From positions 1 to 46,263 of the forward strand of contig NZ_LJIC01000071.1 in NCBI RefSeq assembly GCF_001295845.1: a stretch of DNA of 46,263 nucleotides, written 5' to 3'. Below, in pieces: positions 33,532 through 41,700 of the stretch. A program made the position numbers and the translations under genes. The notes beneath the pieces were generated by a model. It did not search any database. It worked only from the letters and a program-made list of their open reading frames with translations, and had not been told where the DNA came from. This stretch comes from Rhodopseudomonas sp. AAP120 (lineage in GTDB: Bacteria > Pseudomonadota > Alphaproteobacteria > Rhizobiales > Xanthobacteraceae). The number at the start of each line of letters is the position of its first letter. Positions within the stretch are counted from its first letter, which is position 1.

Positions 33532-34032
33532 TCACCGCATCAGGAAGCTGGGATACAGCGGCATCGGCAGCCCGAGCGCGTAGGGAAACAGCAAGCTGCA
33601 GCCGAGCGTCAGCGTGATGCCGACGATGATGGTTTCTTTCCAGCGTGTCTCGGGCGTGCCGAGCGCTGAGATCAGGAAGCTGGCGAAAGCGGAGATGATC
33701 AGTCCGAGCGGACGGATTGTCGCAGCGAAGGACAGGATCGCGAGCCCGACGAACAGCGGCCCGCGCCAATGGAACTTCGCCATCGGCGCGCCGTCCATCA
33801 GCACGCCCGTCGCGGCCAGAATGAATCCGAGCCCGAGCAGCAGCACCGCGAAGATCCGCGGCGCGGTTCCGGCGCCAAACGAGAAGCCCTGCATGCCTTG
33901 AAGATCGCTCGACGCCCACAACGCGAAGGCGGCCACGGCGGCCAGCGCGAGACCGCCGATGAAATCCTGCGGCCCGCGAATCCATTTGGGAGATACGGAT
34001 TTATCCGAGAGCCCGCTCGGCGCTTCGCTCAT
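33532..34032 (-). CDS. tctB: tripartite tricarboxylate transporter small permease TctB
   Basis: A 166-residue TctB-family membrane protein with four hydrophobic helices: one after the basic KWIRGPQDF segment, FGAGTAPRIFAVLLLGLGFILAATGVL, LFVGLAILSFAATIRPLGLIISAFASFLIS, and the C-terminal TIIVGITLTLGCSLLFPYALGLPMPLYP. The GAGTAPR and GLPMPLYP stretches are typical. I take the ATG at 34032, which has GGAGG five bases upstream, over the GTG three bases earlier. First gene of the row tctB-tctA-tctC-tctC, starting 73 bases after the chromate transporter gene. Confidence 0.9.
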   Translation of the reverse strand: MSEAPSGLSDKSVSPKWIRGPQDFIGGLALAAVAAFALWASSDLQGMQGFSFGAGTAPRIFAVLLLGLGFILAATGVLMDGAPMAKFHWRGPLFVGLAILSFAATIRPLGLIISAFASFLISALGTPETRWKETIIVGITLTLGCSLLFPYALGLPMPLYPSFLMR

Positions 34033-34105
34033 CACACCCTCCCCATTGTCGTCGTCGCGCCCGGTTGTTTGTGGGCGGCATTGTTATCTTGCCTACCCAT
34101 TTTCG

Positions 34106-34639
34106 TCAGACAACGCCAGCGAAACCCAAGACGCCACCGGCGATCAGCAGCCAGAGCGGGTTGATGCGCGTGGCTCCCGCCACCACTGCGACGATCACCG
34201 TAACCACCGCCGCACCCGCCGACCGATCGGAGGCCATGGCCAGGACGAAGCCGCTGGCGCACATCAGCCCGATCGACAACGGCACCAGCGCCGCCTGAAT
34301 GATCGCCGGCCATGGCGAATGGCTGGAGCGGCCGAGCATGCGGCTGACGACATAAGCCAGCGCCGCGGTCGGGCCGCACATCGACAGCGTCGCAACCATC
34401 GCGCCGACGACGCCGGCGACCTGGTAGCCGATCAGCGTCACGATCAGCACGTTCGGCCCCGGCGACAGTTGCGCAATCGCATAGGCATCGGCGAACTGCA
34501 GGTCGGTGAGCCAATGATGGACGTCGACGACGACGCGGTGAATCTCCGGAACGGCCGCATTGGCGCCGCCAATCGCGAACAGCGACATCATGCCGAACGT
34601 CGTGGCGAGCGAGCCGAGCGATGAGTCACCGCTGCTCAT
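34106..34639 (-). CDS. chromate transporter, short-chain ChrA (second half-gene)
   Basis: A 177-residue single-domain CHR-family membrane protein with about six hydrophobic segments. FGMMSLFAIGGANAAVPEIHR is the CHR start block and AYAIAQLSPGPNVLIVTLIGY the conserved LSPGPN motif. Its ATG overlaps the stop of the partner half-gene (ATGA, 34636-34639), so the two are made together, presumably as a heterodimer with opposed topology. A long upstream open frame in this frame is shadow. Full-length ChrA proteins export chromate by exchange; for short-chain pairs the substrate is less certain. Confidence 0.88.
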   Translation of the reverse strand: MSSGDSSLGSLATTFGMMSLFAIGGANAAVPEIHRVVVDVHHWLTDLQFADAYAIAQLSPGPNVLIVTLIGYQVAGVVGAMVATLSMCGPTAALAYVVSRMLGRSSHSPWPAIIQAALVPLSIGLMCASGFVLAMASDRSAGAAVVTVIVAVVAGATRINPLWLLIAGGVLGFAGVV

Positions 34640-35238
34640 TTGGCGCGCCGCCCCACCGCGTAGTGCGCAGCGTAGCTCGCGCCGATGCTGAGCGGCACCA
34701 TTACTGCCAACACCGCCGGCAACGGCAACCGCAGCACTCCCACGGCGACGAACACCGCTGCCAACAGCGCCAACGCGACCGGGTTCCGCTTGCGCAGCAG
34801 CGGCAGCAGCATCTTGGACGCGACCGCGAACAACAGCCCCACCGCCACGCAGGTGACGCCCGCGAGGGTACGGCGCAGCGCCTCGATCTCGCCATAACGC
34901 GCATACAGCGCAGCGAGCGCGGTGACGATCAGCACTGGCGGAGCGAGCAGCCCGGTGAACGCCGCGATCGCACCGGGGATGCCGCGGAACCGCGCGCCGA
35001 ACACCACCGACAGGTTGACGATGTTGGGTCCCGGCAGGAAGTGACAGAGCGCGAAGGTCTCGTTGAACTCGTCCGCCGTCATCCAGCGGTGCTTCTCGAC
35101 GATGCCGCGCCGCGCCCAGACCAGCACGCCGCCGAACCCGGCCAGCGACATTTGCGCGAAGGCAATGAACAGCTCGCCCAGCCCCGGCCGCGGAACCGGA
35201 GCCGCACTGTCTGCAACAACCGCAGAAGGATCGGGCAT
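34636..35238 (-). CDS. chromate transporter, short-chain ChrA (first half-gene)
   Basis: A 200-residue CHR-family membrane protein. FIAFAQMSLAGFGGVLVWARRGIVEKHRWM is the conserved opening block with the GFGG motif, and CHFLPGPNIVNLSVVFGARFRGIPGAI the second. Five to six hydrophobic segments follow. The start is unsettled: ATG 35238 gives MPDPSAVV, ATG 35274 would add MVRRRRPFYSFT; neither has a good ribosome site. It overlaps the second half-gene by four bases, the usual arrangement of short-chain CHR pairs. The tmRNA gene is transcribed away from it about 130 bases upstream. Confidence 0.85.
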   Translation of the reverse strand: MPDPSAVVADSAAPVPRPGLGELFIAFAQMSLAGFGGVLVWARRGIVEKHRWMTADEFNETFALCHFLPGPNIVNLSVVFGARFRGIPGAIAAFTGLLAPPVLIVTALAALYARYGEIEALRRTLAGVTCVAVGLLFAVASKMLLPLLRKRNPVALALLAAVFVAVGVLRLPLPAVLAVMVPLSIGASYAAHYAVGRRAK

Positions 35239-35333
35239 GGTGAAGCTGTAGAACGGCCGCCGACGGCGAACCATCTCTTTTTCCGGAGAGCCGCCTGTTC
35301 TGCACACAGCCGAGGGATTCGCCTCGAATGCCC

Positions 35334-35362
35334 TTCCGCCCCAGGCCGGCGCCCCCTATATT
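35334..35362 (+). promoter_or_regulatory. candidate ssrA promoter
   Basis: TATATT at 35357-35362 matches the -10 hexamer at five of six positions; TTCCGC at 35334-35339 is a weak -35 with a 17-base spacer. The start would fall around 35370, just at the 5' end of the acceptor RNA. Confidence 0.35.
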
Positions 35363-35371
35363 GGGTGCGTC

Positions 35372-35696
35372 GGGGCAACCCGACTATGGAAATAAACGGC
35401 CGCCGTAATAAACCATTCGGACCCGGGGGCAGTACCCGGCGCCTCCACCAAAGCCCGTGACGCAGCAGATTGCGCGGGTTTCGGCGGGGGCGAAACAGGA
35501 TCGACGAGGGCGTAAAGGGCTCGCTTTTTCCCGGTATTGTTCCGCCGTTATCGGGCTACTGCAATAGTTGCCAACGACAACTATGCTCCGGTTGCTCAGG
35601 CTGCGTAACGCAGTTTGAAAGACCAAGTCTAAAGTCCTAACGGGTTAAGCTCCGTTAGGCGGGGTTCGGAGGCACCTGGCAACAGAAGCCTCCACT
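35372..35696 (+). ncRNA. ssrA: two-piece (circularly permuted) tmRNA
   Basis: Alphaproteobacterial tmRNA, which rescues stalled ribosomes and tags the incomplete protein. The order is permuted. The acceptor piece comes first (about 35372-35450): a T-arm-like CCGGG-GGCAGTA-CCCGG and the 3' end CGCCTCC-ACCA. A stretch of about 35 bases (35451-35485) with an internal stem is then removed. The coding piece starts at about 35486 with GGGGGCGAAACAGGATCGAC, whose first seven bases pair with CGCCTCC (one G-U). The tag frame 35570-35608 reads ANDNYAPVAQAA then TAA. Downstream are the 8-bp stem CCTAACGG/CCGTTAGG (35636-35659) and the GGAGGC/GCCTCC stem ending at 35693. Exact ends are estimates. The ClpXP adaptor gene sspB is next. 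Confidence 0.93.
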
Positions 35697-35933
35697 CAAT
35701 CTCCCGCCGCGCTCCTGAAGCGCTCTCGACAGCGCAAGGACGCCCAACATTCAGCCGCGGATGGCTGCTGACCCCAGACCGCTGCCGGGGTAGCATCCTC
35801 CGACATGATGCGAGTCGGGTCCGAACGAATCGGCCCGGGTCGATGGCGCCGGCGGGCACAGGGCGAGACGGGCGAATCCAGTCGAACGAGGTTCGGGCTG
35901 GGCAAGGCAGACGGACGAAGCACAGGACAAGTC

Positions 35934-36458
35934 ATGGCCACCGATCACATCCGATACGACGTTCTCGCGCGGGAGGCATTGCGCGGCGTGCTGCGGACCG
36001 TCCTGACCGACGTCGCGCAGCACGGCCTGCCCGGCGAGCATCATTTCTTCATCACCTTCCTGTCCAAGGCCGACGGCGTGAAGCTGTCGCCGCGGTTGCT
36101 GGCGCAGTATCCCGAGGAAATGACGGTGATCCTGCAGCATCAGTTCTGGGATCTGGTGGTGACCGAGGATCGGTTCGAGGTCGGCCTGTCATTCGGCGGC
36201 ATTCCCGAGCGGCTCGTGGTGCCGTTCTCCGCGATCAAGAGCTTCTTCGATCCGTCGGTGCAATTCGGGCTGCAGTTCGAGGCCGGCGACGGCGCCGCCG
36301 AGACTGCCGATGACGCAGAGCCCGAGAGCTCCGCGGCGGCACCCGTCCCTGCGCTGCCTGCAACGGCGGAGCCTGCGCCGGCCGAGACGACTGCCGAGGA
36401 GCCGGTGAAGTCCGAAGGCGCGGAAGTCGTCCGCTTGGACCGATTCCGGAAGAAATAA
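35934..36458 (+). CDS. sspB: SspB, ClpXP adaptor (alphaproteobacterial type)
   Basis: A 174-residue SspB-alpha. It delivers ssrA-tagged proteins to ClpXP. The folded domain (about residues 1-110) includes RYDVLAREALRGVLRTVLTDV, GEHHFFITFLSKADGVKLSP, MTVILQHQFWDLVV and FEVGLSFGGIPERLVVPFSAIKSFFDPS. A flexible Ala/Pro/Glu/Thr-rich linker (about 115-160) leads to the C-terminal EVVRLDRFRKK, the likely ClpX-binding tail. ATG 35934 has AGGA eight bases upstream; an in-frame ATG at 35805 would add an Arg/Gly-rich leader without support. The gene lies about 240 bases downstream of ssrA, which encodes the tag it recognises, and 90 bases before fumC. Confidence 0.92.
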   Translation: MATDHIRYDVLAREALRGVLRTVLTDVAQHGLPGEHHFFITFLSKADGVKLSPRLLAQYPEEMTVILQHQFWDLVVTEDRFEVGLSFGGIPERLVVPFSAIKSFFDPSVQFGLQFEAGDGAAETADDAEPESSAAAPVPALPATAEPAPAETTAEEPVKSEGAEVVRLDRFRKK

Positions 36459-36548
36459 CCCCTGCGTGAATTGCGCAATCGTGCCGCGGACGGCAACGTC
36501 CCGCGGCACTTCCGCACGACTCCAAACGTCACCGAAAGGACGATCGCC

Positions 36549-37994
36549 ATGGCGGTTAGAACGGCGCGCAAATCGACGGCCCGCAAATCCGACACCAAGC
36601 AAGCGGCCGCGACCCGCACCGAAACCGACAGCTTCGGCCCGATCGAGGTCGCAGCCGATCGCTACTGGGGCGCGCAAACCGAACGCTCGCGGCAGAACTT
36701 CAAGATCGGCCACGACCGGATGCCGATCGGCCTCGTCCATGCGCTCGGCATCGTCAAGCTGGCGGCCGCAGAGACCAACCGCGAACTCGGCCTGCTCGAT
36801 CAACGCCGCGCCGGCGCGATCGCGCGTGCCGCGCGTGAGGTGATCAGCGGCGACCTCGACGATCACTTCCCGCTGGTGGTGTGGCAGACCGGATCGGGCA
36901 CCCAGACCAACATGAACCTCAACGAGGTGATCGCCAATCGCGCCAACGAACTGCTCGGCGGCGAGCGCGGCGCCAAGCAGCCGGTGCATCCCAACGACCA
37001 CGTCAACATGAGCCAGTCGTCGAACGACTCGTTCCCGACCGCGATGCATATCGCGGCGGCGCGCGCGATCATGGCGGATCTGATCCCGGGGCTGACGACG
37101 CTGCACGACGCGCTGCGCAAGAAGGAGAAGGCGTTCGCCAAGATCGTCAAGATCGGCCGCACCCACACCCAGGACGCGACGCCGCTGACGCTTGGTCAGG
37201 AATTCTCCGGCTACGCGGCTCAGGTCGCGAGCAGCCTGGCGCGTCTCAAGCTGGCGGTTAAGGAGCTCTATCCGCTGGCGCAGGGCGGCACCGCCGTCGG
37301 CACTGGCCTCAACACCCATCCGAAATTCGCCAAGGCGTTTGCCCAGCGCGCGGCGGCGCTGACCAAGCTGCCCTTCGTCACCGCGCCGAACAAGTTCGAG
37401 GCGCTGGCCGGCAATGACGCCTACGTCTCGGTGCACGGCGCGATCAACGCCGCCGCGACCGCGCTGTTCAAGATCGCCAACGACATCCGCCTGCTCGGCT
37501 CCGGTCCGCGATCCGGTCTCGGCGAACTGATCCTGCCGGAAAACGAGCCGGGCTCGTCGATCATGCCCGGCAAGGTCAACCCGACACAGTGCGAAGCCAT
37601 GACCATGGTGTGCTGCCAGGTGTTCGGTAATCACACCACGATCACCGTCGCGGGCAGTCAGGGCCATTTCGAGCTCAACGTCTACAAGCCGGTGATGGCG
37701 CACGTCATGCTGCAATCGATCGGACTACTCGCCGACGCCGCGCGCTCCTTCACGACGAACTGCGTCGACGGCATCCGTGCCGACGAGACGCGCATCGGCG
37801 ACCTGATGCAACGCTCGCTGATGCTGGTGACCGCGCTGGCGCCGAAGATCGGTTACGACAACGCCGCCAAGATCGCCAAGGCGGCGCATCAGCGCGGGAC
37901 GACGCTGAAGGAAGAAGCGCTTCGGCTCGGCTTCGTCACCGAGGCGGAGTTCGATCGCCTCGTCCGGCCGGACGATATGACGCATCCGGGCTGA
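36549..37994 (+). CDS. fumC: class II fumarate hydratase
   Basis: A 481-residue oxygen-stable fumarase of the aspartase/fumarase superfamily, interconverting fumarate and malate in the TCA cycle. [39 protein letters not shown] and [16 protein letters not shown] are the three conserved regions forming the active site across subunits; [20 protein letters not shown] carries the catalytic His. A basic, Ala/Thr-rich leader (about residues 2-20, [12 protein letters not shown]) is longer than in most class II fumarases, but otherwise the length is normal. AAAGGA lies about nine bases before the ATG. It follows sspB by 90 bases and may share its transcript. Confidence 0.95.
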   Translation: MAVRTARKSTARKSDTKQAAATRTETDSFGPIEVAADRYWGAQTERSRQNFKIGHDRMPIGLVHALGIVKLAAAETNRELGLLDQRRAGAIARAAREVISGDLDDHFPLVVWQTGSGTQTNMNLNEVIANRANELLGGERGAKQPVHPNDHVNMSQSSNDSFPTAMHIAAARAIMADLIPGLTTLHDALRKKEKAFAKIVKIGRTHTQDATPLTLGQEFSGYAAQVASSLARLKLAVKELYPLAQGGTAVGTGLNTHPKFAKAFAQRAAALTKLPFVTAPNKFEALAGNDAYVSVHGAINAAATALFKIANDIRLLGSGPRSGLGELILPENEPGSSIMPGKVNPTQCEAMTMVCCQVFGNHTTITVAGSQGHFELNVYKPVMAHVMLQSIGLLADAARSFTTNCVDGIRADETRIGDLMQRSLMLVTALAPKIGYDNAAKIAKAAHQRGTTLKEEALRLGFVTEAEFDRLVRPDDMTHPG

Positions 37995-38038
37995 CCCGAA
38001 CTGGCACAGCTCTCGGCTTGAAAATGCCATCTGGGAAA

Positions 38039-38052
38039 TTGATGTAAATCAT
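38039..38052 (+). promoter_or_regulatory. candidate FNR/FixK-type box
   Basis: TTGATGTAAATCAT matches the consensus TTGAT-N4-ATCAA at nine of ten defined positions. FNR/FixK proteins are standard anaerobic or microaerobic regulators in this group of bacteria. A class II site here would place a start near 38087, about 170 bases before the DUF4169 gene. Confidence 0.5.
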
Positions 38053-38066
38053 ATCCCTAGCGCGCT

Positions 38067-38116
38067 CGGATTGATCAACTTGTTCCCGCAGTGTTGCGGT
38101 TTGGTTGTTCAATCCG
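38067..38116 (+). other. strong stem-loop in the fumC-DUF4169 gap
   Basis: CGGATTGATCAAC (38067-38079) pairs with GTTGTTCAATCCG (38104-38116) over 13 positions with one mismatch. Inside is a second stem CCGCA-GTGT-TGCGG (38086-38099). There is no U run after it, so it is not a standard terminator. It may be a transcript end for fumC, a leader structure or part of a small RNA. Confidence 0.55.
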
Positions 38117-38258
38117 TCTCGGCGGAGCAGATTTAGCAGCATCTGCAGCGGTAAGGACTTTATTCTTGATGGTGATCGAGCCGCCTATGGCTTCGTGCAT
38201 TCGTGCCCGGCCCGTAAGCGACGCCCGTTGCCGATTTAGTCGATAATGGGTGCTCGTT

Positions 38259-38447
38259 ATGGCGGATGTGGTCAATTTGAAACGTTTCAAGAAACGAGCC
38301 GAGCGGGAAGCAGCCGCTCAGCTCGCCGACGTCAACCGCGCACGATTTGGCAGAACCAAATCGCAGCGCGCTCTGGACGATCATCGGGTCAGCCGCGCCA
38401 ATGAACTGCTCGATCAACACAAAATCGGTGGCGAGGACGCGTCATGA
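38259..38447 (+). CDS. DUF4169 family small protein
   Basis: A 62-residue basic soluble protein, MADVVNLKRFKKRAEREAAA at the start, with RARFGRTKSQRALDDHR in the centre. It matches the DUF4169 family, short Lys/Arg/Glu-rich helical proteins of unknown function in alphaproteobacteria. The ATG at 38259 is preferred to the GTG at 38250, since MADVVNLKRFKK is the family start. The stop overlaps the next start by four bases (ATGA), and the partner is a ribbon-helix-helix protein, the usual neighbour. A joint role in regulation is inference. Confidence 0.8.
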   Translation: MADVVNLKRFKKRAEREAAAQLADVNRARFGRTKSQRALDDHRVSRANELLDQHKIGGEDAS

Positions 38448-38719
38448 AATCGCCGGTGGTCAAACGGTCGATCGTGGTCGCGGGCCACAAGACCAGTGTC
38501 AGCCTCGAAGAGGCGTTTTGGAACGGCATGAAGGAAATCTCCAGCGTGCGGGACATGACCTTGTCCGAGCTCGTTGGCGAGATCGACGGCAACCGTCAGC
38601 AGGGCAACCTGTCCTCGGCGATTCGCCTGTTCGTGCTGGACTACTTCCGCAGTCGCGCTCTGCAGCAGACGCAGCCGGCGGTCGAAGCGAAGGCGGATAG
38701 CAGCATCGTGGCGCACTGA
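38444..38719 (+). CDS. ribbon-helix-helix domain protein
   Basis: A 91-residue protein with a ribbon-helix-helix DNA-binding fold of the RHH_4 type. KRSIVVAGHKTSVSLEEAFW provides the beta strand and first helix, DMTLSELVGEIDGNRQQGN the second helix, LSSAIRLFVLDYFRSRAL the conserved C-terminal helix. GAGGA lies seven bases before the ATG. It overlaps the DUF4169 gene by four bases. Such proteins form dimers that bind operators, but the target is unknown. No toxin gene is present, so this is not an evident toxin-antitoxin pair. The tail (TQPAVEAKADSS) is probably disordered. Confidence 0.83.
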   Translation: MKSPVVKRSIVVAGHKTSVSLEEAFWNGMKEISSVRDMTLSELVGEIDGNRQQGNLSSAIRLFVLDYFRSRALQQTQPAVEAKADSSIVAH

Positions 38720-38735
38720 TCGCTTCAGCGATCGG
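38720..38735. terminator. hairpin between convergent genes
   Basis: GATCGCT-TC-AGCGATC forms a perfect 7-bp stem immediately after the ribbon-helix-helix stop codon and 28 bases before the end of the convergent asmA-like gene. It lacks a T run on either strand, so termination is only likely from position. Confidence 0.35.
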
Positions 38736-38762
38736 TGCGCTGATCGAAAGGCGCCCGACGAG

Positions 38763-41700
38763 TCACCTCGGGGGCGTCAGGTCGAGCGGTGGACGCGGCC
38801 GAGCCGGCCGCGCATCTCCGGGTGCGGGCCTGATTTCCAAAGGCGGCGGCAAGGGCGCGACTTTGTCGCGCGCGCCGATCAAGCCGTCGATGGACGAAGC
38901 GTTGTTCGACGTTGCGGCGTTGGTTGCTGCCGTGTTCGGCACTGCTCCCTTGGGCACCGCATTGTTCGGCGCCTGAGACGATGGCGTGGGCCTGGGCGGC
39001 GCGGCACGCGGCTTCGGCAAAGGCGGCGTATGGCGCGGATCGGCGTCCGGTAGCGGCACCGGAGCAGGAACGGTCGCGCGTTGCGGGCCGCCATCCTGAT
39101 TGCCGCTCTGTGGTGCGCCATTGTCTGGCCCGCCATTATCTGGCGAACCGTTGTCTGGCGAGCCGTTGCTTCGCGGTGCGCTGCCTTTTGCGGTGTTGCC
39201 CGGTCCGGGATTGCCCGAGGCTGTGCCACCTCGGGCGCCGGCGCCTTCCGTTTCCTTCGCCTGCTGGCCTCCGGCTGCCTGCCCCGGTTGTTGCGCCGGG
39301 GTCGCCGAAGCGGGCTCCCCCTGATTGGACTTCGTGGCTGGGGCGGCACCACTGGCCGACGGCTCAGGGGACGACGACGGCGCGCCCTGCTCGCCGGACC
39401 GGCCGGCCGGCAGAACCGGCGGTCTCGCCTCCTGTTCGAGGCTCTGCAGCTTCCTGGTTTCGCGCTCGATTCGTCTCACGGTCAGCCACGACGACAGCGC
39501 CGAGAGGTCGACATTGCGCGTCAGCCGTTCGGGGGGCCCGGCCGCAAAGATCCGGATTTCGGGTGGCAGTCCGGGACCGGGACCAGCCACCGCCAGCGTG
39601 GCGCGAATGTCGGCCTGGCCGGCCGGAATGTCGTAGCCGCCCGAGATCACCGCACGGGCGCCCTTCGCCTGCAGGGTGGTCGGCGCGACCCGCAGCCGGC
39701 CGTCGGCCAGGCTGATCGGCATCTGCACGCTGTCGACCGCGAACGGACCGCCCGCCAGCACGGGCTCGACCAGCCTGGCGAGGCTGACGTCGTCGATCGG
39801 CTTGACCGACTCGCCGGCCCGCAGCGCAACCTCGAACGCCTTGGGATCGAGCCCCGGGATCTGCGCACGCTCCAGCGTCAGCGTCCCGCCACCGGCCAGC
39901 GCACCACTGAGTGCCGAAGCGCTGCGACCGACGCTGTCGAGCGTCATCTGCAGCGATGCCTTCGCGGCCGGGATCACCTGATCGTCGTAGCGCAGCGCCG
40001 CCGCATTTGCGCCGGTGATACTGAGATTGGCGTCGAGCACGACGCCTGAATCGCTCGGCCGGGCGTGAACCAGCACCTTGGCATCGCCGCCTCCGAGCTT
40101 GCCCTTGGCGTCGAGGGTCAGCGTGCGTCCGTCATGGCGCAGCACGCCGCCCAGCGGCTGCAGTTCGGTGCCGCCCGGCAGGCTCGCCCGCAGCGTCTGG
40201 AACGTCAGCTTGCCGCGCCAGCCGCGCAGCAGCCCGGGACCGAGCGGCTCCGCGGGATCATGACCGGTGACGCCGAGCGCCAGCTGCACCGCCGGCGCGA
40301 CCGCCATCGTGTCGAGCCCCGCCTCGCCCTCGACGCCGACTTCGTCGCCGAGCGTCAGCGCCAGCCGCCCGCGCAGCCGCGAGCCGCCGACGCCGGCATC
40401 GATCTCGCTGAAGCTCCATTGCCGGCCGGCGACGGTGAGCCGCGACGTGGCATTGATCCGAGCCGCACCGGCCTCCGGACCGCTCAGTTCGAGCAGCGGC
40501 GCCAGATCCAGACGCCGGGCGTTCAGCGACAGCGTCGCTTTCGGCTCGTCGGCCCAGGGTTCGGCGCGGCCGTCGGCTTCCACATCGAAAGCGCCCCCGG
40601 TGAGGCGCGCCTTCAGGTTCAGCGCCCCCTGCCAGGTGCCGCTTGCCGTCGCCTCCAGCGTTCCGCCGCCCTCGCCCGCCGCCAAGGTGTGCCCGAGGCC
40701 GAACAGGCCGAGAAGCTCTCCACCGCGCGCGGCGGTGAGCTTGCCATCGAGGCCGACATCGATCCTGCCGAGCGCAGCCGCGTCGAGTTCGCCGACATCG
40801 GCTGCCTTGGGCGACGCCTTGAGCGTCACGCGGCCGCTGAGCTGCGGCGACTCGATCTGGATCACCCCACCGGCATTCACCTGCCCGGCCTTCGCCTTGT
40901 CGGCATCGAGGGTGAGCGCCAACGACGCCTGCGCGGCGCCTGGCGCATCTCCGATCGTCTTCAGGCGCGCCGACACCGCCGGCGCAAGCGGCTCGATCGC
41001 CTCCGCAATCGGCAGGAGCGAGGGCGCGCTGGCCTTCAGATTGAGCCGGCCCGTCGCGGTGTTGCGATCGAGCGTGCCATCGCCCTCCAGGCTGACGCCG
41101 GTCGCGCTGCCCGCGCGGAGTTGCTCCAGGGTCAGCGTGCCCGGTCGATAGCCGAACTTCGCCATCAGCGACCGCCAGGTCTGGCCGCTCGATCGCGATC
41201 GCGCCTCACGGACGTCGAGCGCGACATCGGCCTGTGCCGGCCAGCCTTCGCGCGGACCGGCAAGCGAACTCACCAGCCCGGACGCGGCGTCGAGATCGAT
41301 CCGGTCACCAGTCAGTGCGGCCTCGATCCGTCCACCCTGGTCGGCGGTCGCGGCGCGATAGCTGATGCGGCCTTGCAGTGTTCCGCCGTCCGCCTCGATG
41401 CTCAGCGGATCAATCGCCACCCCGGCGGCGGACGCGGCGACGCTGCCCTGCACGCGCAGCGGCCTCGGCGTGCTGCCGGCAGCCGGCGCGCGGCCCTGCA
41501 GCCAGGCGCTGAGCAGATCCGGATCGGCCGAGTCGAGGGTCAGCGTTCCCTTGAATTGATCGGCCGAACCCGCCGTGCCGGCGCCGCCGCTCAACGCCAG
41601 CCGGGAACCGCCCGGCGCGCGCAGGTCCAGACGCTCGACCCGCCACGCCTCGCCGTCGCTGCGCAGCTCTGCCCCAACATCGGTCACCGGTCGGCCGCCG

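Noticed and set aside
38259-38719. Toxin-antitoxin pair
   Set aside because: A ribbon-helix-helix protein beside a small gene suggested it, but the partner is a DUF4169 protein, not a RelE, MazF or other toxin fold.
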